Positions 56,528-64,000 of a stretch of DNA of 64,000 nucleotides are shown here, one piece after another. The notes under the pieces were generated by a model. That model worked only from the letters and a program-made list of their open reading frames with translations, searched no databases and had not been told where the DNA came from. The translations under genes were made by a program, and so were the position numbers. Numbering within the stretch: position 1 is the stretch's first letter; each line of letters begins with the position of its first letter. Origin of the DNA: Phyto melanocephala (taxonomy: Eukaryota > Arthropoda > Insecta > Diptera > Rhinophoridae); the NCBI GenBank assembly GCA_941918925.1, contig OW799233.1, positions 47,577,341 through 47,641,340 of the forward strand, in the 5' to 3' direction.

Positions 56528-58769
56528 ATTGGAAATGGCCCACTTTTTGAATGATGTATGGCTATATTGCTGTAGTGGAGCTAGTTCGGTTGGCGGCTGA
56601 GCAGAACCGCAAATGTGTAAGGCTCATGTTTTTTTGTTTGGTTAGGCTGAAAAGGGAAAATGGAAAAATTATTAGTTTGTATAAAATATTGAAAAGGGAA
56701 CGATACTTTACCGTTTACCAGGTCATCATAGGCATCCATCGGCAGAATTCTAAAAATATATGGTTTAATATTAGATAATTAGGGAAAATTAAAAGAAATA
56801 AATAAATTTTATACCTTACCCATCCCGCGTGTGTTTTGCTTTGTTATGTATGTAGAGTTGTCCAGGTATTTGTGTGTGCCATGTTTATTGTGCATGGTGG
56901 ATTTATGAATGACATTTTTGTGTGTTTGGTTGGCAACGCAGCGACTTTGCGTAGAGTACAGGGTTGTGTAGTTGTTTGTGTAACGTAATTTTTGTGTTTT
57001 TTATTTTTGAATACGTTATTTTCAATATTTTATTAATGAAGTGGTATAGTATTGATTTTGATGCGAGCCTGGTAGAAGAACACAATTTTCAATATGGAGC
57101 TTTGGAAGATGATAGGTCTGGCGGGTTAGGAAGAGAAGATAGGAATTTTGGAGGGTTTGGTAATGTTTTAAATGATAAGAAACAAGTTTTTGCGGGATTA
57201 ATTTTTTTTATATATTGTTTGGAAATTATATAATATGATAGGTAGGGAATGGTATGTATACTTATATATTTGATTTTTTTTTTGATTTTGGAATAAATTC
57301 CGTAATGTTGTAAAGGAATTTAGGTAGAAAAAGGAAAAGATTTTTTTTTGAGAGTGAGATGAGTTTTTGAACTTGAGATAAACAGTAACTGCTGCGGAGA
57401 AAATTAAGTTTTGAATTAGTAATTTGAAGAAAAATCGGTACAGGAAAAAAAATCTGTGAGCAGACAAATTTAATTAAAGATAAAACTGAAATTTGAGATT
57501 AAATAATAAAAATCAAAAATATAATCTAAAACTAAACAAATACGGCGAAATAAGTTATATAAAAATAATAAAATTAAATGGACAGCAAAGAGTTAAAGCT
57601 TAAAGCTTAAAGTTAGCATTAAAAAAAAAAAAAAATCAACGTTATAGTGGCCAGGTATAAAGTCATCAGGCTCTAAAAGTCGTCTGAGGGAAAAAGTGGA
57701 TGCTGTGTGAAATTCCGATAAGGCCACTGAGGAAAAAATTCATCTGGAATAGAAAAAAAAAAATAACAGATAAGATAAATTTTAATAGCATAAAATATAA
57801 TATATATTAAGGAATAAAATTAGTAATGTATATATATCATTAATAATAGTAATAAAAAAAAAAAAAAAAAGGAAAGGAAAAAAGGAGAAAAGTATATTTT
57901 AGTTAATTTAAAATAGTTTGTGTTATTGTGAAAATTTTGTGTGCTTTCTGTAAATGTGATAGAAATTTGTGTTGTAATTATAAGTATATTTTAAATATTT
58001 TTTTTTTAGAAAGTTTTATAGAGATTTTTGGTTACACAATAATTAGGTGCTCAAATTGTTCGTGAAAATTAATTGTATAGCGGATAAATTTATCCAGAAT
58101 TAGTGAGTTTTTGTTTAAGGTCATTAGGGAGCTCCTTCATGCGCGGAAACAAAAATTTTTTTTTATCAGATAAACGTGAGATATCCTATAAAAAGGAGTT
58201 TAATTTTGAGCTCTTAAGGAAAAGATAAATAGACTAATTGTGTAATATATTGTTTTTAGCAGTTTTTTTTTTGCAAGCTTTTTAACGGTAGTATAGAGCA
58301 GGAAAATTTAATTAATTTAATAGAACATATAATTGTATTAATAATTTATTTTTTTTTGTTTTTTTTTTAATATAAGGCAGAAAAAATTTGTAACATTAAT
58401 AAATAACCTATTATTAAGAAAATTGTTAATAAATTATGTTTATATGTGTGTGAATAAGAAATAACGTATAATGAGTGGTTAATTGGTTGAGTTTGTGGCA
58501 ATGAAGGACAGGTAAGTGAGTTGGTTGTAGCGCGCAGGTATCGGGTCGTAGGAGATAGAGCTATGGAATCATGCACTACGACAAGGTTGGGTGGGCTATT
58601 GGAAGTATAACATCCGTCTTCTATCCTGATGGTTCGGTATCGTTGAAAGAAATTTTGTTAATTGTTTATTTACCTTTTTTTTATGTTGCTGGTGCGACCT
58701 GACACAGGGTTGGAACCGCCTGAGACCGCAATGCTAGTTGGCAAAGTAGTCAGGAGATCGACCGTAACA
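56406..58769 (+). repeat. 3' LTR of the Ty3/Gypsy element
   Basis: 2364 bp with the same ends as the 5' LTR. No purine-rich tract is evident just before it (the bases are CGAGATCGATGTTT). The ORFs at 56551, 56964 and elsewhere occur in both LTRs and are not supported as genes. Confidence 0.95.
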
Positions 58770-59935
58770 ATTTTTGTTTTAGATGCATTAACTTTTAAAG
58801 AATTAGCAACAGTCCATCGCATAACACGTTCCAAACAGGAATTAATATTGTCTTCAAAAACATCAATAAACCTTATATTCCCTTTAAACAGCAAAAAATA
58901 TCATCAGCATATAAATAAGGTGTACATGAGCTAGAATTTATTAAACAAGGAAGATCATTAACATAAAGTATGAATAATAGTGGACCCAAAATGGAACCCT
59001 GTGGAACACTAGAGTATAAAGGAAGAACACTAGAAGTAACTCCATTAGCAACAACAAATTGAGACCTACCCAGTAAATAAGAAAAAATAAGCTTACAAGC
59101 ATCTTTAGAAAACCGAAACTTATCCTTAAGCTTTAGTATCAAAGTCGAAAAATTAATAGAATTAAAGGCCTTAGACAGATCCATTGAAACTAAAACACTC
59201 AAAAAGTTAATATTGATATTACTCCTAACCGAGTCAGTAAGCCCTAAGAGTAGCCTCACTGATTTTACCAGACACAAAACACATCATCTGATCCTTTAAA
59301 ATATGTTCCATAACCTTAGACAGAGCAGGCAAAATAGAAATCGGTCTAAGATCATCAACATTATGAACAACCTTCGATTTAGGAATAGGAACAACACGAG
59401 CAATCTTCCATGCAGATGGAAATACAAACGATGTTAAAATTGAATTTACTAAATGAAGGATGATACTAGATACAAATGGGAAAATAAGCTTTAGAAAACA
59501 AATTGGAACATCATCAGTACCAACTGATTTCGATCTAACTTTATTCAGAGCATCAAATAATTCCATCTCACTAATACACGAAAAAGAAAAAGAGCTACCT
59601 AATTCAGCAAAATTATCAAAATCAAAAAGTTCATGAACAAGAGTATTAGAGAAAACAAAATAGTTATTAATAGTTTCAGCATCAATAGAAAAATCAACAT
59701 CATTAGAACCAATGCTGCCTGAGCCTCTAATAATTCGCCAAAAACCGGCAGAATCCAACCTACCAAAAAGTCTAGAAAAATACCTGCGCCTCATCTTTCG
59801 AATGATATTCTTCGCACGGTTACGAAGCACACAAAAGGTTTTCCAATTTTGATTCGACCGGTTAAACTGAAACGCACTTTAAGCCAAATTACGTAAAGAA
59901 CAAGCCAAAACAACATCATTAGACTTCATCCAATC
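58770..59935 (-). pseudogene. CR1-like LINE family B, RT part
   Basis: Minus-strand reverse transcriptase: FRIIRG-like linker (59830-59700, SAGFWRIIRGSGS), LNKVRSKSVGTDDVPICFLK, VVPIPKSKVVHNVDDLRPIS, ILPALSKVMEHILKDQMM, then after a frameshift near 59260 LVSMDLSKAFNSINFSTLIL, SSVPQGSILGPLLFILYVND and the catalytic YADD (near 58900), then VANSLKVNASKTK at the LTR junction. Frameshifts near 59260 and 58890. It is interrupted by the retrotransposon on one side and by the DNA transposon at 59936 on the other. Confidence 0.82.
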
Positions 59936-60868
59936 CAAGGCGAATTCATTATCAGGTGGTGTTGACAACGCAGCTGATCTACTTTTTTATTTGCAAAAAT
60001 GATGATTGAATTGTCAAATATTATTTATGTTTACATAGATTACTCCTTCCGCGCAAAAAAACACAAACAACAAGTAACAGTGCTATATTCGGCCATGCCG
60101 AATCTTATATACCCTTCACAACGTGTAGTCATAAAATAACAATTGTTTGTATCATTATTCATCCCATATAAAATACGTGCATACGTACACGTTAGAATAA
60201 ATGTGGCATCGAATCCCAGCTGAGCCAAAAAAATTTTATTTTATTTTATTTAATATATTATTTATATTTTATTATTTTTTTTTATATTTTTTTTTAATTT
60301 TTTTTTTTTAGTTTTTTTTATTATTTTTTTTTATTTTTAATATTTTTTTTTTTTGTAATTTTTTTTTGTTTGGTATGTTTTTTACATGTATGTATGTATG
60401 TATGTTGTTGTTGTAATTGTGAAAAAAACGAGGTGGTCGTGGTTTTTTGCTCATATCTCAGAAAGTTATGGAGCGATTGTGCTGAATTTCAATAGCGATT
60501 CATTCCTGGATATTTCCAAAAGATTGATACCATATACAGATCTGAGGAAAATATAGTTGCTTCTAAAAGTTGATTTCAACCAACACACGGACAGACGGGC
60601 AGACGGACAGACGGTCAGGGCTTAATCTACTCCTCTATTCATAAGCTTTCAGAAAATATATACTTTATGGGGTCGGAAATGAAAATTGTAGAAATTACAA
60701 ACGGAATGACAAAGCTATATATACGCTTGTGCACCACAGGTGAAGGGTATAAAAACCATGTAGTTTTTGACACATCGACAGACGAAAGCAACAATAAAAA
60801 ACCATGTTATTTTTTTAATGTTGTATTTGTTGTATAATTACCACCACCTGATAAATAAATTCGCCTTG
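59936..60868. mobile_element. DNA transposon with 8-bp duplication inside LINE B
   Basis: 933 bp, inverted ends CAAGGCGAATT (homology continues for about 28 bp, ATCAGGTGGTG), flanked by ATCCAATC on both sides (59928-59935 and 60869-60876). The 8-bp duplication suits hAT or P-type elements; the superfamily is not settled because no transposase is encoded. Its interior is mainly a nested INE-1-like repeat (60072-60752). Confidence 0.8.
60072..60752. repeat. INE-1-like repeat copy 4
   Basis: Starts ACAAGTAACAGTGCTATATT with TTCGGCCATGCCGAA, ends near GTGAAGGGTATAA. Contains CACACGGACAGACGGGCAG and TATGGGGTCGGAAATGAAAA. Nested in the DNA transposon at 59936-60868; diverged from copies 2 and 3. 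Confidence 0.6.
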
Positions 60869-60876
60869 ATCCAATC

Positions 60877-61200
60877 ATCTTTTTTATAGCGTAGACTTAC
60901 TATAACAGTAGGAACATAGGAATAAAGATAATTTAAAAGAGAATTCATTAGAAAACATTTATTATTAATATCAGAATCATTAAAAATTAAAGATAAATCA
61001 AACCCTTCGAGATATGCAAAGAAACCCTCCCAGTCAATACACTTAAGATCACGATACTTATAATATTCACATGGATATATAAAATCAAAAGCAAATGTAG
61101 CAAAAATAAGTGAATGATCAGATATAGAGGGGCATTGCACTTGTATTATACTACTACTATGTAATTTAAAATTCCTATTTATGTTACAATTCAATGAAAT
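60877..61200 (-). pseudogene. CR1-like LINE family B, endonuclease end
   Basis: Minus-strand coding for the C-terminal endonuclease with intact SDH motif (CPSISDHSLIFATFAFD) and the start of the linker (YRDLKCIDWEGFFAYLEGFD). It joins the RT part across the DNA transposon: KKDDWI on this side continues as DWMKSNDVVLACSLRNLA on the other when one copy of the duplication is removed. The element is 5'-truncated at about 61200. Confidence 0.78.
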
Positions 61201-62147
61201 TTGAATTAGTGAATCTTAGTATTAATTTTCAAATTTGTTGAATTTTTATTTCACCTATCAAATGACAATTCATAATTCAACATGTTCATATTCTTTTATA
61301 TTCGTAATATTATTATTATTTAAATATTAAAAAATCAAATATCTGATTCAATAACAAAACATATAATATTACAAAAAACTATTCAAATTTAAAATATTTT
61401 CTAATTTTATTTCTGTTGTCCCTATCCTTGTTCTAAGCATAAAATAAAAGTTTTCTTGTAACATGCAAAATGTGTTTTTTTTTATTACAACTTGCAACAT
61501 ATACTTCCACACGGTAAGCCACAGATTTAAAATCGCTCGACTTAGTAAGAAAATATTTAAATTAACAATACTGTTCAACTCTCTATACCTGAAAACAGTT
61601 TTTTCGTAATTTTTTTAGCGGCGTTTCTTTCTTACGGCAAATGGGAAAAACAAATTTGCACAACTTTTTATTCTGTTTTAATTAAAAATAAATGCTTAAA
61701 CCAGAAATAAAATAAGAAAATGTGTTAAAAACAAATAATATTTAAAGAAATATCAGTGCTCCTTTTTAAAAAAGTTTGCCAACGTTAACAGGAAGCTAAA
61801 AGATATTTGTGGAGTAATAGAAGAAACTGCAGCTGCAAGAAAGCAGTAGAAAAAAATTGAAAGAAGTAAAAGCCTGAAAAAAGTATTAGAAAAATGTAAG
61901 TATTTTTCTTCAGACCAAAATAAAAATGCTTATTACACTAAAATGTGTATTAGTATTTTTAGGATTCAGGCTGAGACATGTTTGAGCTTTTACATGAATT
62001 TTGCATGCACTCAACGAAATGTAATGCGAACAGAAAAAAAAATTGCTAACCCAACAAGCATTTTGAATTACTCTTTATGAAATGTTTATTTTCTAGATTG
62101 CAATAAATTAATATAAAGTCGGGACATTTCAATAAGTACTAACATAA
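61201..62147 (+). promoter_or_regulatory. XNP upstream region and likely 5' UTR intron
   Basis: AT-rich upstream DNA. A likely 5' UTR exon ends at 61897 before the donor GTAAGT; the acceptor TTATTTTCTAG ends at 62096, 51 bp before the ATG. The transcription start was not identified. No TATA box can be assigned. Confidence 0.45.
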
Positions 62148-64000
62148 ATGGGCAAAGAAACTAGCACAACCGATTTAGTTTGTCATAATTCAAATTATGC
62201 TAATAAAACTATTGAAGAAAACAAAGAAAATTCTTTAAAAAATAAAAACTCCATACATTCTGTTAAAATAATAAAGATAAATAGGAACGAAACAAATTTA
62301 AAAAAATCGGAGGTATTGGAGGATGAAAACAGTAATGACACAAATGCCAGTACAGATACAAAAAGTAGCAGCTTAACCGATAATTCCTCCAGTACCTCAG
62401 AATCTAAACAAAATACAAATAGTAGAGCATCATCATCATCCACAAAGGAGAGAAAAGTCATTAAAAAGGCCGCTAAAAGCGATAACAAAACGGGAGAAAA
62501 AAAGGAAGAACCTAAATTCCGTGTTGCCTCCAATAATACAACAGGTTTTAAGTTACGCATAGTACCTTTAGAAAAATTACTCGAAAAACCTAAGGAAACT
62601 GAAAAAAAGGAAAAAGTGAATACGTCTTATCCTGAACACAAGAAAAAAAACGTTCAAGACGGTAGATCTGCAAGGTCTGCTAGATCGATTACCTCAAATA
62701 AAGTAGTTAGACGTTTGCCCGAACGAGCTCGTAAGCCCGTATCTTTTGTGGAAATTTCTGAGAGCGATTCGGAGGAAGAATCATTTAAAGGTGAAGAGTC
62801 TTCAGAAGAAGAACACACCACAAAGAAAACAGTCAAACGACCAGCTAATAAAAAATCCAAACACCCTGCTCCCACACCGTCTAGTATAAGACGCTGTGTA
62901 ATTAAATTAAAACGTTGCAAATTGTCCGATTTTAAGAAAATTAAATCTATTAGCACGAAGTCCAAAATGAATGGTGGCACCGAAAAGCCTTCTACGTCAG
63001 CTGGAGGAAAGAGACGTCAAGTATCAGATGATGATTCCGATTTTGATATAATAAAAAACGATTCGGAAGAACGTGTCTCTGCTGGTGAGGAAGATGAAGA
63101 CAGTCAAAGAGATAGCAGCGATAGCGAAATATTGCCTATACCCAAACGACGAGTCTTTCAAAAGCGTAAGAATTCCCAAAATTCTGATGAAGACTTTGAC
63201 CCCGAAAAGAAATCTAATAATAAGAGACGTCGAATTCGAAAAAATTCTAGCGAAGCATCCGACGATGATGACGAAGGAGAGAAAAATGATAAGAACAAGC
63301 GAAAAGACATACGTAAAATAATAAAAACTTCGGAGCTCAATATAAGTACTAAAACTGCTACTAAGGAAGAAGAAGAACGTCGCAAACGCATCGAGGAGCG
63401 CCAAAAATTGTATAATCAGATTTATGAGAAACCCGATAGTGTGGAAGTGACTGAGTTGGTTTTAGATTTTGATCCTGAGTCAAAGAAAACCTTACTCGAG
63501 GTGGATAAAGGTCTTATGAAAAAACTTAAACCTCATCAGGTTACCGGTGTAAAGTTTATGTGGGATGCTTGTTTCGAGACCACTAAAGATGCCCAAGAGA
63601 AACCGGGTTCAGGTTGTATTTTAGCCCATTGTATGGGGCTGGGCAAAACTATGCAAATTGTTACTTTGTCACACACACTGTTGGTAAACTCGAACAAAAC
63701 AAATGTCGAGCGGGTTCTGATTATCTCCCCCCTAAGCACACTCAACAATTGGGCTCGTGAATTTAAGCACTGGATGAGCTTTACACGCAAACGTAATATT
63801 GAAATCTATGATATGTCCAAGTATAAAGATAAAAACACAAGAATTTTCAACCTTAACGAATGGTTTGAGGAGGGTGGTGTATGCATTATGGGTTACGATA
63901 TGTATCGAATACTGACCAACGAAAAGGCAAAAGGTCTGCGTAAAAAACAACGCGAACAGTTACAGCAGAGTTTGGTTGAGCCTGGCCCAGACCTTGTAGT
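62148..64000 (+). CDS. XNP: XNP/ATRX SNF2-family chromatin remodeller, 5' part
   Basis: 617 codons open to the window end with no stop. ATRX/XNP is a nuclear SNF2-type ATPase acting on heterochromatin and histone H3.3 deposition. The N-terminal 440 residues are charged and low in complexity (Ser/Asp/Glu/Lys runs, several basic clusters such as KSNNKRRRIRKN). The helicase core starts near residue 455 with LKPHQVTGVKFMWDACFE; Walker A reads CMGLGKT with Lys500, followed by RVLIISPLSTLNNWAREFKH (motif Ia region) and CIMGYDMYRILTNEKAKG, all as in ATRX. The chosen ATG at 62148 is the first in the frame, preceded by AACATAA. No PHD-type ADD domain is visible, as in the Drosophila protein. The exon continues beyond 64000. 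Confidence 0.88.
   Translation, partial: MGKETSTTDLVCHNSNYANKTIEENKENSLKNKNSIHSVKIIKINRNETNLKKSEVLEDENSNDTNASTDTKSSSLTDNSSSTSESKQNTNSRASSSSTKERKVIKKAAKSDNKTGEKKEEPKFRVASNNTTGFKLRIVPLEKLLEKPKETEKKEKVNTSYPEHKKKNVQDGRSARSARSITSNKVVRRLPERARKPVSFVEISESDSEEESFKGEESSEEEHTTKKTVKRPANKKSKHPAPTPSSIRRCVIKLKRCKLSDFKKIKSISTKSKMNGGTEKPSTSAGGKRRQVSDDDSDFDIIKNDSEERVSAGEEDEDSQRDSSDSEILPIPKRRVFQKRKNSQNSDEDFDPEKKSNNKRRRIRKNSSEASDDDDEGEKNDKNKRKDIRKIIKTSELNISTKTATKEEEERRKRIEERQKLYNQIYEKPDSVEVTELVLDFDPESKKTLLEVDKGLMKKLKPHQVTGVKFMWDACFETTKDAQEKPGSGCILAHCMGLGKTMQIVTLSHTLLVNSNKTNVERVLIISPLSTLNNWAREFKHWMSFTRKRNIEIYDMSKYKDKNTRIFNLNEWFEEGGVCIMGYDMYRILTNEKAKGLRKKQREQLQQSLVEPGPDLV

Larger units (their letters stand above)
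47528..58769 (+). mobile_element. Ty3/Gypsy LTR retrotransposon, 11.2 kb, nearly intact
   Basis: Complete element: 5' LTR 47528-49945, primer site, gag, pol, a possible accessory ORF and 3' LTR 56406-58769, flanked by the 4-bp duplication ATTT (47524-47527 and 58770-58773). LTRs are very similar, so the insertion is recent. Unusually long LTRs, a Lys-type primer site and a 4-bp duplication recall the Osvaldo/Ulysses group of Drosophila (inference from memory). No env-like glycoprotein was seen. It sits in the reverse transcriptase of LINE family B. Confidence 0.9.

Noticed and set aside
56551..57233. ORFs of 75 and 89 residues in the LTR
   Set aside because: Present in both LTRs without recognisable motifs; LTR sequence may keep ORFs by recent duplication alone.
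62195..63950. Several minus-strand ORFs rich in Ser, Leu and Phe
   Set aside because: Shadows of the XNP coding sequence on the plus strand.

Overview
The window looks like nuclear DNA of a higher fly (Brachycera, possibly a calyptrate such as a blowfly). It is very AT-rich. Its host genes are dipteran in type, with many 60-70 bp introns, and two long introns are packed with nested transposons. The species assignment is inference; the gene families and most transposon types are read from motifs.

Host genes, left to right: (1) the 3' exons of unc79 (+, 174-3487), a NALCN-type sodium leak channel subunit; (2) Gdown1/POLR2M (-, 3747-5058), a Pol II-associated negative factor, tail to tail with unc79; (3) NFRKB, INO80 complex subunit G (+, 7103-40057), five coding exons encoding about 2016 residues, with introns of 3.8 kb and 22.9 kb; (4) the 5' part of XNP/ATRX (+, from 62148 and running off the window), a SNF2 chromatin remodeller. 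NFRKB and XNP are both chromatin factors, but nothing in the sequence shows co-regulation.

NFRKB intron 2 (11522-15282) holds a Helitron split by a Tc1 element that is itself split by a small MITE, then a foldback repeat with a hammerhead-like hairpin. NFRKB intron 3 (16422-39360) holds a hAT MITE with a perfect 8-bp target duplication, a DD41D mariner, a PIF/Harbinger remnant, INE-1-like repeats, a long inverted-repeat composite around a degraded zinc-ribbon gene of unknown function, a broken RAG1-like Transib transposase with a complete Helitron inside it, two Transib-type ends, a Ty3/Gypsy pol remnant and a CR1-like LINE.

Between NFRKB and XNP (40058-62147) lie mosaic INE-1-like repeats, an R1-like LINE remnant and a second CR1-like LINE. 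This LINE is cut by an 11.2-kb nearly intact Ty3/Gypsy retrotransposon (two 2.4-kb LTRs, gag, pol, possible spliced accessory ORF) and by a 933-bp DNA transposon.

The most notable observation is a 1385-bp non-autonomous element (31309-32693). It has 12-bp terminal inverted repeats beginning CACAGTG, the V(D)J signal heptamer, and a 5-bp GC-rich target duplication TGGCG. It lies about 2.4 kb from a degraded RAG1-like Transib transposase. The second is a long inverted-repeat structure carrying an uncharacterised arthropod gene family, which may be transposon-borne.
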